A stretch of 6,766 bases of DNA from Propionibacteriaceae bacterium (GCA_021323255.1 JAJTCL010000144.1:1-6766); one strand, 5' to 3'; counted from the first letter of the stretch, positions 1 through 6,440 are shown. The notes: generated from the sequence alone by a model not told the origin. Program-made: numbers and translations.

Positions 1-1
1 G

Positions 2-1276
2 ACGCCGCCCAGTGAGCGCGCCGAGCTCCTGCGCAAAGTGGCAGAGGGAATCGACGCCCGCACCGAAGAGCTGGCAAGGGTCGAGACCCGAGACAACGGT
101 TCACTGCTCCGGTCTCACCGGCGCAGCGTTATGCCCCGGGTGGGAATGAACTTCCGATTCTTTGCCGACTACGTGGAGAAGCTGGAGCACCCCGATGGCG
201 AGATCCGCGGCCACCGGGAACGGATCAGCTACGACCCAGCCGGCGTTACCGCGATCATCACGCCCTGGAATGCGCCGCTCATGCTCGCCACCTGGCGGAT
301 CGGGCCCGCACTCGCCGCCGGCAACACCGTCGTCGCGAAGCCCCCCGAGTGGGCGCCGCTGACCGCCTCACTGCTGGCCGACATCACACACCAGGCCGGG
401 CTGCCGGCCGGCGTCTTCAATGTCGTCCAGGGCACCGGCTCGCAGGCCGGCGCACCGCTGACGGCGCACCCCGGTATCCGTCGGCTGGCCTTCACCGGCT
501 CCGTACCTACGGCCGGCGTGATCGCCAAGGCCGCGGCCCCCAACATCGTGCCGCTGTCCTTTGAGCTTGGCGGCAAATCGCCGCTGGTGATCTTTGCCGA
601 TGCTGACTTCGACCTTGCCGTCAAGCTGGCGGTGGAGCAGTTCGACAATTCAGGCCAGGTGTGTCTGGGTGCGTTCCGGATTCTGGTCGAGGACTCCATC
701 GCCGAGCGCTTCACCGAAGCGGTGCTGGCCAAGGCCAGCACGATCGTGCAGGGTGACCCTCGCGATGAGGCGACCGAGATGTCCTGCTTGATCAGCCGAC
801 AGCACTTGGAGAGGGTCGACGGCTTCGTACGGCGGGCCCGCGCCGCCGGCGCCCGGGCCATCCTGGGCGGCTCACCCAATGAGGAGTTGGGACACCTCTT
901 CTATCGACCAACGATTCTCGTCGATGTCGAGCCAGGCAGCGAAATCCTGACCGAGGAGGTCTTCGGCCCAGTCTTGACGATCCAGAGTTTCTCCTCCGAA
1001 GAGCAGGCCGTCGACCTGGCCAACAACACCCGGTTCGGACTTGCCGCGACCCTGGTCACCGGCGATCATGATCGCGCGGAACGGGTCAGCGCACGCATCA
1101 ACGCCGGAACCGTCTGGGTCAACTGCTTCTTCGTACGCGATCTCGGCGCACCCTTCGGTGGTAACGGCAAGTCCGGGATCGGCCGCGAAGGCGGGATCTA
1201 CTCCTTCGATTTCTACTGCGACATCAAGAACACCGTGTTCTCGCCGACCGGCTGGACCACGAACGACAACACCTGA
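2..1276 (+). CDS. hpaE: Aldehyde dehydrogenase, 5'-truncated; probable 5-carboxymethyl-2-hydroxymuconate semialdehyde dehydrogenase
   Basis: This is an NAD(P)-dependent aldehyde dehydrogenase whose first 60 to 70 residues lie off the left edge. The frame is open from base 2 and begins TPPSERAELLRK, a typical ALDH stretch, so the GTG at 38 is not the true start. The 424 visible residues contain the ITPWNAP cofactor-site motif, the FTGS loop, FELGGKSP with the catalytic Glu (codon 563-565), NSGQVCLG with the nucleophilic Cys (codon 662-664), and EEVFGPVL. The C-terminus has the GREGG...FDFY block common in semialdehyde dehydrogenases of meta-cleavage pathways. The HpaD-like dioxygenase 33 nt downstream suggests it oxidises the ring-cleavage product 5-carboxymethyl-2-hydroxymuconate semialdehyde to the dicarboxylic acid in the cytoplasm. 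ALDH membership is certain. The substrate is inferred from context, and 2-hydroxymuconate semialdehyde or another aldehyde is possible. Confidence 0.9.
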   Translation, partial: TPPSERAELLRKVAEGIDARTEELARVETRDNGSLLRSHRRSVMPRVGMNFRFFADYVEKLEHPDGEIRGHRERISYDPAGVTAIITPWNAPLMLATWRIGPALAAGNTVVAKPPEWAPLTASLLADITHQAGLPAGVFNVVQGTGSQAGAPLTAHPGIRRLAFTGSVPTAGVIAKAAAPNIVPLSFELGGKSPLVIFADADFDLAVKLAVEQFDNSGQVCLGAFRILVEDSIAERFTEAVLAKASTIVQGDPRDEATEMSCLISRQHLERVDGFVRRARAAGARAILGGSPNEELGHLFYRPTILVDVEPGSEILTEEVFGPVLTIQSFSSEEQAVDLANNTRFGLAATLVTGDHDRAERVSARINAGTVWVNCFFVRDLGAPFGGNGKSGIGREGGIYSFDFYCDIKNTVFSPTGWTTNDNT

Positions 1277-1309
1277 CCGTCAAGCATCGAGAGCGAAAGG
1301 AACACGAGC

Positions 1310-2263
1310 ATGGGCGAGGTGGTGGGCGCGGGTCTGACCGCGCACGTGCCGACAATCGTGCTGCCGGAGGAGATCCGTCGGGAGTTGAACAACGGAGACG
1401 ACACCACACTGGTGGCGGGCCTCCAGCAGCTGCGCAAAGACGTGTTCGAAACGCTCGACTACGACACCGTCGTGGTACTGGACTCCCATTGGGCGACGAC
1501 GGTCGAGTTCGTTGTCACGGCGCAAGAGCGACGCAAGGGCCTCTTCACCTCAGAGGAGCTGCCCCGCGGAATGAGCCAGCGGCCCTACGACTTTCTCGGA
1601 GATCCCGAACTCGCCCAGTTAATCGCGTCCAAAGCCGACGACCACAGCACGTGGATCGCCGCAATCTCTGATGATCACCTACCGATCTTCTATGCCACCA
1701 CCAATTTGTGGGAATTCCTTGGCCAGGGGCTGCCGGACAAGAGGTGGATCTCCATTGGCGTGTGCCAGACCGCCGACACTGAGGACAACCTCCGGCTGGG
1801 CCGGGCGCTGGGTGATGCCATCGCTGAAAGTGACCGCAAGGTCGTGCTGCTGGCTTCCGGAGCTCTCAGCCACACTTTCTGGCCGCTGCGAGAACTCCGT
1901 AGGCACGAGGCCGCGGGGATTGATCACATCTTCACACCGGAGGCTGCCGCTGCCGACGCCGAACGGATGCAGTGGTTCGAGGCAGGCGATCACGCACGGG
2001 TACTGGACACCATGCCGGAGTTCTACCGGTTCCGGCCGGAGGCGCGGTTCGGGCATTACCTGATGATGATCGGCGCTCTCGGCGAGGGTGATTGCACTGC
2101 CACCGGCCGCCGCTACGGAGAGTACGAGAACTCGATCGGCACCGGTCAGGTTCACTACTGGTTCGACAGGCCCGAGGGCGGCTTCCCCAGGCCGCGCCGT
2201 ACGCCTGAAGATTCCCAAGTCAGGCAACAGGCGACCGGTCCGGATTTGCCTGCAGCTGGCTGA
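1310..2263 (+). CDS. hpaD: 3,4-dihydroxyphenylacetate 2,3-dioxygenase (homoprotocatechuate extradiol dioxygenase, LigB family)
   Basis: This is a class III extradiol dioxygenase of 317 residues, predicted to open the ring of 3,4-dihydroxyphenylacetate with O2 using non-haem Fe(II). It lines up from memory with E. coli HpaD: AHVPTI (His12), VLDSHW (His60), LFTSEELP, PELAQLIA, LASGALSH (His188) and the C-terminal GTGQVHYWF. His12, His60 and Glu243 (in RPEARFGHY, 14 residues before the last Gly of IGALG) are the likely iron ligands, and His188 the likely catalytic base, in the LigB arrangement. The ATG at 1310 has a GAAAGGA Shine-Dalgarno eight bases upstream. It sits between the semialdehyde dehydrogenase and the FAH-family gene, as expected for the next enzymes of the pathway. 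It is longer than the roughly 283-residue E. coli protein, with the extra length including a polar tail after residue 290. A related catechol substrate cannot be excluded. Confidence 0.9.
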   Translation: MGEVVGAGLTAHVPTIVLPEEIRRELNNGDDTTLVAGLQQLRKDVFETLDYDTVVVLDSHWATTVEFVVTAQERRKGLFTSEELPRGMSQRPYDFLGDPELAQLIASKADDHSTWIAAISDDHLPIFYATTNLWEFLGQGLPDKRWISIGVCQTADTEDNLRLGRALGDAIAESDRKVVLLASGALSHTFWPLRELRRHEAAGIDHIFTPEAAAADAERMQWFEAGDHARVLDTMPEFYRFRPEARFGHYLMMIGALGEGDCTATGRRYGEYENSIGTGQVHYWFDRPEGGFPRPRRTPEDSQVRQQATGPDLPAAG

Positions 2264-2279
2264 GCCGGCCCAGCTACCC

Positions 2280-2285
2280 AAGGAG
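2280..2285 (+). promoter_or_regulatory. Ribosome binding site AAGGAG fixing the hpaG start
   Basis: AAGGAG ends five bases before the ATG at 2291. A GTG at 2285 in the same frame overlaps this site, so it cannot be used with it. The ATG is therefore preferred. Confidence 0.8.
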
Positions 2286-2290
2286 TGCCC

Positions 2291-3154
2291 ATGCCTGTCC
2301 GCGAGACCCGGCGGATCCTACTGGACGGCAACTTCGTCGACGTCGAGCGCCGTGGCGACGAGCTGGTCGCCGGCGATGGCCGAACGGTCGGTGTCGCAGC
2401 GGCCGTCCATCTGGCGCCGGTGATTCCGTCCAAGATCATCTGTGTGCATCTGAACTATTCCTCCAGGGTGCAGGAGATGATGGTCAGCCTGCCGGCGGCG
2501 CCGACGTACTTCCACAAGCCCGTGTCGGCGCTGAATGCGCACGAGTCAGCGGTAGTGCGCCCCCTCGGCTGCAAGTGGTTGAACTATGAGGGCGAAATTG
2601 CCATCGTGATCGGCCGTACCGCGCGCAACATCGCACCTGACCAGGCCGGCGACTACATCCGCGGCTATTCGATCGCCAACGACTACGGCCTGCATGATTT
2701 CCGGGATACCGATTCCGGTTCGATGCTTCGGGTGAAGGGTGCGGACACCCTGTGCCCGGTGGGCCCGGGAGTCGTCGAGGGTTGGGACTTCCACGGCAAG
2801 CAGATCCGGACTCTCGTCAACGGTGATGTCCGGCAGGACGGCAATACCGACGAGATGAAGTGGGATATGCACTACCTGGTCGCCGACATCGCGCGGACGA
2901 TCACGCTCCAGCCGGGCGACCTGCTGCTGTCCGGAACTCCCGCAATCTCCCGCACTGTCTATCCCGGTGACGTCGTGGAAGTGGAGGTCGAGGGCCTCGG
3001 CACGTTGCGCAATCACATCGTGGAAGGGCCGACGCCGATCCGCACCGACGTAGGCGCACAACCCACCGAATCCGAAGAGGTGCTGTCCACCGCCCAAGGC
3101 GGCGACTGGGAGTTCCGCGGTATTCGCAAACCGGACCTGTCCGGGAAGCACTAG
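2291..3154 (+). CDS. hpaG: Fumarylacetoacetate hydrolase family protein; probable 5-oxopent-3-ene-1,2,5-tricarboxylate decarboxylase / HHDD isomerase
   Basis: This is a single FAH-fold protein of 287 residues, likely cytoplasmic and dependent on Mg2+ or Mn2+. After a short N-terminal domain the catalytic core begins near residue 45 (VIPSKIICVHLNY). It includes YFHKPVSAL (residues 73-81), the metal ligands Glu100 and Glu102 in NYEGEIAIVIG, Asp131 in SIANDYGLHDF, a Lys in RVKGADTLCPVGP (about residue 149) and LLLSGTPAIS (211-220). In homoprotocatechuate degradation this family decarboxylates 5-oxopent-3-ene-1,2,5-tricarboxylate and isomerises the product. The E. coli enzyme is a fused pair of FAH domains, and only one is present here. 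It follows hpaD by 27 nt and lies 23 nt before the permease, so all are probably co-transcribed. Family membership is clear. The exact step (decarboxylase, isomerase or another acylpyruvate-type hydrolysis) is inferred. Confidence 0.85.
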   Translation: MPVRETRRILLDGNFVDVERRGDELVAGDGRTVGVAAAVHLAPVIPSKIICVHLNYSSRVQEMMVSLPAAPTYFHKPVSALNAHESAVVRPLGCKWLNYEGEIAIVIGRTARNIAPDQAGDYIRGYSIANDYGLHDFRDTDSGSMLRVKGADTLCPVGPGVVEGWDFHGKQIRTLVNGDVRQDGNTDEMKWDMHYLVADIARTITLQPGDLLLSGTPAISRTVYPGDVVEVEVEGLGTLRNHIVEGPTPIRTDVGAQPTESEEVLSTAQGGDWEFRGIRKPDLSGKH

Positions 3155-3177
3155 CAAGGCCCAAGAATGGAGCTCTC

Positions 3178-4707
3178 GTGACTCACCCGCCGTCGATTCC
3201 ACCGGCAGGTCCATCCGAAACAACAGCTGACATCGCGCGGCGCGACTCTCAGCGGCTGCGGCACGGCCGCCTCGGAGTGGTTGCCGTCGCCTTCTTTGTG
3301 ATCTCGGCCGCTGCCCCGCTGACCGCCATGGCCGGCGGAGCGCCGGTGGCCATGCTGCTCGGCAATGGCCCGGGGATCCCTCTCGCGTACGTCGTGGTGA
3401 GCCTGATCTTGCTGATCTTCGCGGTCGGCTATACCGCGATGGCTCGCCATCACACCAGCACCGGTGCCTTCTACAGCCTGGTCACCCGCGGTCTCAGGCA
3501 GCCCGCCGGCGGGGCCGCCGCCATGATCGCCCTGCTGGGCTACAACGCAATGCAGATCGGGCTGTATGGCTTGTTTGCCGCAGCCGCGGCCGGATTCTTC
3601 AGCGAGAACCTCGGAATCGACTTGCCCTGGTGGGTTTATGCATTCGTCGCCATGGCGATCATTGCGGTACTGGGCTACCGACAAGTTGATCTTTCGGTCA
3701 AGGTCTTGGCGATCTTGGTCAGCCTCGAGTTCTTGATCGTGCTCATCCTGGACGCAGCGATCTTGATCCAGGGTGGCCAGGGCGGTACCGCGCCTCTGAC
3801 CGCGACACCGTTTACCTGGGCGAGCTTCACCACCGGCTCCCTTGCCATTGCCTTGCTCTTCAACTTCGCGTCGTTCATCGGCTTTGAAGCCACCACCATC
3901 TACAGCGAGGAGGCCAAGGACCCCAAGCGCACCGTGCCGCGGGCAACCTACGTTGCCGTGCTGACCATCGGCATCTTCTACACCGTCACCACGTACCTCA
4001 TGGTCGAGGGCCAGGGTGCGGCTGGGCTGCAGGAATACCTCGGAGGCCTCCAGCCTGACCCGACCGCGTTCCTGTTCGCGCTCGGCGCGACCTACATCGG
4101 AGGGGCGCTGACCACCGTGATGTCGCTGCTGTTCATCTCCAGCGTCTTTGCAGCGCTGCTCGCCTTCCACAACGCGGTCGCGCGCTACCTCTACGCCCTC
4201 GGCCGGGAGGGGCTGGTTCCGGCGCAACTCGGGCACACGCATCCCAAACATCTCAGTCCGCACACCGGCTCGCTCAGCCAGTCGATCTTGGCCTTGCTGG
4301 TGGTGGTGCTTTTCGTGATCACTGGTCAAGACCCTGTGCTGGCGCTTTTCACCTGGCTCACCCAGCTCGGCACACTGGCGATCATCGTGCTGATGGCGCT
4401 CGCCTCGTTTGCCGTGGTGGCCTTCTTCGCACGCCACCGCGATCTTGACTCCAATGCTCTCCGTACCACTGTCGCGCCGATCGTCGGTGGTGTCGCGATG
4501 ACCGCGGTCGCCATCTACGCGGCGTCGCAGTTCGGCCTGCTAATCGGCAACCCGGAGAGCCCGTTGCGCTGGATCCTGCCGGCCTTGATCGTGGTCGCAG
4601 CGATCGGCGGCATCATCGCTGCGGTCACCCTGAGAGGCCGCTCGCCGGAGTTGTACGCCCAGATGGGTCGGCACCGCGATATCGAACTGGTCTCGCCAGG
4701 CGCCTAG
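3178..4707 (+). CDS. APC-superfamily amino acid/amine permease in the homoprotocatechuate operon
   Basis: This is an integral membrane transporter of 509 residues with about 12 hydrophobic segments, the first at about residues 32-60 and the last at about 466-485. It has a polar, Pro-rich cytoplasmic N-terminus and no signal peptide. The first segment holds SAAAPLTAMAGGAP, the GxG-like unwound helix region of amino acid-polyamine-organocation permeases. TSTGAFYSLVTRGL (93-106) and FIGFEATTIYSEEAKDPKRTVPRA (233-256) are family hallmarks. The start is GTG at 3178 with GGAG five bases upstream. No other start lies close to a Shine-Dalgarno. It is 23 nt after hpaG, so it likely imports a compound fed into the pathway, for example tyramine, dopamine, an aromatic amino acid or the hydroxyphenylacetate itself. 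The substrate cannot be read from sequence. The transporter known for this pathway in enterics (HpaX) belongs to a different family, the MFS. Confidence 0.88.
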   Translation: MTHPPSIPPAGPSETTADIARRDSQRLRHGRLGVVAVAFFVISAAAPLTAMAGGAPVAMLLGNGPGIPLAYVVVSLILLIFAVGYTAMARHHTSTGAFYSLVTRGLRQPAGGAAAMIALLGYNAMQIGLYGLFAAAAAGFFSENLGIDLPWWVYAFVAMAIIAVLGYRQVDLSVKVLAILVSLEFLIVLILDAAILIQGGQGGTAPLTATPFTWASFTTGSLAIALLFNFASFIGFEATTIYSEEAKDPKRTVPRATYVAVLTIGIFYTVTTYLMVEGQGAAGLQEYLGGLQPDPTAFLFALGATYIGGALTTVMSLLFISSVFAALLAFHNAVARYLYALGREGLVPAQLGHTHPKHLSPHTGSLSQSILALLVVVLFVITGQDPVLALFTWLTQLGTLAIIVLMALASFAVVAFFARHRDLDSNALRTTVAPIVGGVAMTAVAIYAASQFGLLIGNPESPLRWILPALIVVAAIGGIIAAVTLRGRSPELYAQMGRHRDIELVSPGA

Positions 4708-4717
4708 CGGCCTGTCA

Positions 4718-4740
4718 GCATCGCACGCTGCGTGGGATGC
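4718..4740. repeat. Imperfect inverted repeat (hairpin 1) after the permease gene
   Basis: GCATCGCACGC and GCGTGGGATGC flank a single T. They pair with one mismatch over 11 bp. A one-base loop is unfavourable in RNA, so the actual hairpin would open the innermost pairs. It begins 10 bases after the permease stop and lies directly beside the larger palindrome. It may be part of a tandem terminator or of a protein-binding site. Confidence 0.5.
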
Positions 4741-4741
4741 T

Positions 4742-4777
4742 CACGCTGTACATGGCTTGCATGCCATGTACAGCGTG
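4742..4777. terminator. Perfect 15-bp palindrome with 6-nt loop; candidate terminator of the hpa-like operon or an operator
   Basis: CACGCTGTACATGGC at 4742-4756 is matched exactly in reverse complement by 4763-4777, with TTGCAT as the loop. Such a stem is stable in RNA, and its place 34 nt after the last operon gene suits transcription termination. No T-run follows (TCTCTGAA), so if it is a terminator it is of the tail-less kind proposed for actinomycetes. It also lies about 100 nt before the next gene, so an operator for a dimeric regulator of that gene is possible. The dyad is certain. The role is inferred. Confidence 0.6.
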
Positions 4778-4874
4778 TCTCTGAACGCTCGCGATGAGTT
4801 TCACCCCGCTGAACGGTCTGACGCTGCAATGGGCTTTACTCATGCCCTGGGATCCGGTCGAAAGGACACATGAG

Positions 4875-5480
4875 ATGAGAAAGCTGATCGTTCAAACTTT
4901 CGTGACCCTCGACGGTGTCATGCAGGCGCCGGGTGGGCCAGGAGAGGACGACGAAGGTGGCTTCACCCACGGTGGCTGGTCGGTGAACTATTGGGACGAG
5001 CAAATGGGTGAGGTGATGGAAGAGGCGACGAGCAAGCCGTTCGCCATGGTGCTCGGCCGCAAGACCTACGACATCATGTCCGCCTTCTGGCCAACTGCTC
5101 CCGAGGACACCGGCGCCAAGGTCTTCAACGACGCCACAAAGTACGTTGCGTCGCGGAGTCGCCCCACATTGGAATGGAGCAACTCAGTTTTGATCGAGGG
5201 AGACGCCGCAGAGGGTCTGGCCGCGCTCAAGGAGGAAGATGGGCCAGAGCTGCAGGTTCATGGCAGCGCGAACCTGATCCAAACCTTGTTGCGCAACAAC
5301 CTTGTCGATGAGTACCGGCTCTGGGTTTTCCCCGTTGTCGTTGGGTCGGGAAAACGCCTGTTCGAGGATGGCACCATTCCCTCGGGTCTGAAGCTCGTCG
5401 ACAGCAAGGTCTCCTCCACGGGAGTCGTGATGGGCAGGTACGAGCCGGCAGGCGAGATCCCTCTAGGTTCATTCGAGTAG
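4875..5480 (+). CDS. Dihydrofolate reductase-fold (RibD C-terminal domain family) protein
   Basis: This is a 201-residue soluble protein of the RibD-C/DHFR-like family, which comprises NAD(P)H-binding reductase folds mostly without known substrates. Hallmarks are FVTLDGVMQAPGG (residues 9-21), the nucleotide-site segment MVLGRKTYDIMSAFWP (58-73), LQVHGSANLIQTLL (126-139) and DEYRLWVFPVVVGSGKRLFEDG (145-166). The length is normal for single-domain members. The ATG at 4875 is chosen because AAAGGA (4861-4866) precedes it by eight bases and the conserved strand begins right after it. An in-frame ATG at 4794 would add 27 non-conserved residues and has no ribosome site. It is separated from the catabolic operon by the hairpin spacer and so is probably transcribed separately, perhaps with the next small gene. 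It is not expected to be the folate-pathway DHFR. Confidence 0.88.
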   Translation: MRKLIVQTFVTLDGVMQAPGGPGEDDEGGFTHGGWSVNYWDEQMGEVMEEATSKPFAMVLGRKTYDIMSAFWPTAPEDTGAKVFNDATKYVASRSRPTLEWSNSVLIEGDAAEGLAALKEEDGPELQVHGSANLIQTLLRNNLVDEYRLWVFPVVVGSGKRLFEDGTIPSGLKLVDSKVSSTGVVMGRYEPAGEIPLGSFE

Positions 5481-5482
5481 GC

Positions 5483-5506
5483 ATGATCAGCTCACCAATT
5501 GCCTGA
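5483..5506 (+). other. Seven-codon mini-ORF overlapping the start of the YqeY-like gene
   Basis: An ATG at 5483 opens the frame MISSPIA and ends in TGA at 5504-5506. The last base of that stop is the first base of the following ATG (TGATG). The downstream gene has no Shine-Dalgarno of its own, so reinitiation from this mini-ORF, or from the DHFR-like gene ending three bases earlier, would explain how it is translated. The arrangement is visible. Translation of the mini-ORF is a guess. Confidence 0.3.
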
Positions 5507-5877
5507 TGGAATCTGACGACCTACGAACCCCCTTGCGACGGCAACTCAGCGCGGCTGTGCGGGAACACGATCGCCCCGCCGTGTCCGCACTGCGGAATGC
5601 GCTGGCAGCGCTGGACAATGCCGAGGCGGTACGACCTGGCGAGGACTTCCAGCCCGAGGTCAGTCAGCACATAGCAGGTGGGGTGGCCGGTGTGGGTGCC
5701 GCCGAGGTGGAGCGACGGGTGCTCGATGTCGAGTCGCAGAGAGCGCTCGTGAGAGCGGAAATCGAATCCAGTCTTACCGCCGCCATGACGTACCAGCAGC
5801 ACGGACGGCGCACCCGCGCCGCGGAGCTCCGGATGGGAGCCGACGTACTCGCTGCGGTACTCAACTCGACCACCTAG
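5506..5877 (+). CDS. Small GatB/YqeY-like helical protein
   Basis: This is a 123-residue, almost wholly helical, charged protein with no membrane segment or signal peptide. The N-terminal part, LRTPLRRQLSAAVREHD then AVSALRNALAALDNAEA (residues 6-41), follows the pattern of YqeY proteins (a basic amphipathic helix, then 'xxLRxxLAAIxNAE'). The C-terminal part, with EIESSLTAAMTYQQHGR and RAAELRMGADVLAAVL, resembles the YqeY region with a Glu-Ile-rich helix, Y-x-x-x-G and a repeated A-x-x-L-R. YqeY is the stand-alone relative of the tRNA-binding tail of the GatB amidotransferase, and its own role is poorly defined. The gene begins 25 nt after the DHFR-like gene, with no ribosome site of its own. 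The central segment (about 44-66) is Gly/Val-rich and unlike typical YqeY. The family assignment is by pattern memory only. Confidence 0.7.
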   Translation: MESDDLRTPLRRQLSAAVREHDRPAVSALRNALAALDNAEAVRPGEDFQPEVSQHIAGGVAGVGAAEVERRVLDVESQRALVRAEIESSLTAAMTYQQHGRRTRAAELRMGADVLAAVLNSTT

Positions 5878-6022
5878 ATCTCTCGGCGAAGCGCCGGCGG
5901 AAGTGGGTGGCCTCGACCACGCTCACCGGCCCGCTGGAGTGGAATTGGGTGAGCAGCCCGTAGTCCGACTGCGACGGGTAATGCAGGAGCCCCTCGTCAT
6001 CGTGCGAACCTTCCGCCGACCA
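5861..6022 (-). pseudogene. Coding-like remnant, C-terminal fragment of an unrecognised protein
   Basis: On the - strand a 53-codon open frame runs from just after an in-frame TGA (6023-6025) to a TGA at 5861-5863. It has no ATG, and its only GTGs lie in the second half without a ribosome site. Nearly every third codon position in its middle is G or C, and the residues (LLHYPSQSDYGLLTQFHSS, then VSVVEATHFRRRFAE) look like real protein. It therefore reads as the tail of a decayed gene, overlapping the 3' end of the YqeY-like gene by 17 bases. It lies downstream of the VOC gene on the same strand. I do not recognise the family. A chance frame in GC-rich DNA is the alternative. Confidence 0.35.
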
Positions 6023-6044
6023 TCACGAAGCGTGCTCGGGAAAA

Positions 6045-6404
6045 CTAGTCGTCCTTATGGTTGTTGATGTTGATCACGTTTCCGTCTGAGGCGCGAACGA
6101 AGAACCTCCGTATGCCCCAAGGTTCGGTGGTGAGCGGATAAACGATCTCGAAGCCGCGTCGTTTCGCTTCCTCGTACGCCTCCTCGATGCCGTCGCCAAC
6201 CGCGACCGAGATCACTGAGTCGTATGGAGCGGTTGCATCGCAAGTGACGAGTTGAACGACCGCATGGCCGTCTGGGGACTGGAACCTCGCTACCCAGCCC
6301 ATGTTGAATCCCTCGACGCTGAGCCCGAGAAAATCCACGTAGAAGTCGCGAGCTTCGGCAATGTCGGCGACGGAAAGGTTCGCGATGATGCGGGTGGCCT
6401 GCAT
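6045..6404 (-). CDS. VOC-superfamily (glyoxalase/bleomycin-resistance fold) protein
   Basis: This is a 119-residue single-chain vicinal-oxygen-chelate protein made of two beta-alpha-beta-beta-beta modules. Module 1 runs from IIANLSVADIAEARDFYVDF (residues 6-25) to VVQLVT (49-54). Module 2 runs from VISVAVGDGIEEAYEEAKRRG (64-84) to WGIRRFFVRASDGNVININ (96-114). The WGxRxFxxxxxDGNxI ending is typical. The positions that hold metal-binding His or Glu in glyoxalase I appear replaced (Asn9 in the first strand, Gln51, and Asn112 in the last strand). It may therefore be a ligand-binding or resistance-type member rather than a metal-dependent lyase. The start is the ATG at 6404, preceded six bases upstream by AAGGAG. 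The ATG at 6419 would place that site inside the gene. Its substrate is unknown, and it is probably transcribed alone from the region at 6441-6469. Confidence 0.87.
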   Translation of the reverse strand: MQATRIIANLSVADIAEARDFYVDFLGLSVEGFNMGWVARFQSPDGHAVVQLVTCDATAPYDSVISVAVGDGIEEAYEEAKRRGFEIVYPLTTEPWGIRRFFVRASDGNVININNHKDD

Positions 6405-6410
6405 AAATGG

Positions 6411-6416
6411 CTCCTT
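6411..6416 (-). promoter_or_regulatory. Ribosome binding site AAGGAG deciding the VOC gene start
   Basis: On the - strand AAGGAG ends six bases before the ATG at 6404. The upstream in-frame ATG at 6419 directly abuts this motif and has no site of its own, so the shorter protein is preferred. Confidence 0.75.
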
Positions 6417-6440
6417 CATTTGGCGGGAGTGCGGAGCGCC

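Noticed and set aside
229..879. 216-codon - strand frame inside the aldehyde dehydrogenase gene
   Set aside because: It is antisense to conserved ALDH motifs, and its Ser/Ala/Pro-rich composition shows no domain.
1679..2281. 200-codon - strand frame opposite hpaD
   Set aside because: It is antisense to the conserved dioxygenase active-site region and has no family pattern.
2546..3223. 225-codon - strand frame opposite the FAH-family gene
   Set aside because: It is a shadow of a well-supported gene, with no recognisable motifs and no ribosome site considered convincing.
3151..4437. 428-codon open frame on the - strand opposite the permease
   Set aside because: Its product is rich in His, Gln, Arg, Glu and Gly with no domain pattern, as expected opposite a Leu/Ala/Val-rich membrane protein in GC-rich DNA. 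The + strand frame is a clear permease.
4794..4874. 27-residue N-terminal extension of the DHFR-like protein from the ATG at 4794
   Set aside because: There is no Shine-Dalgarno, the residues are not conserved in pattern, and a good ribosome site precedes the ATG at 4875 where the fold begins.
6405..6419. Upstream ATG of the VOC gene at 6419
   Set aside because: The only Shine-Dalgarno (AAGGAG) lies between it and the second ATG at 6404, so the shorter start is used.
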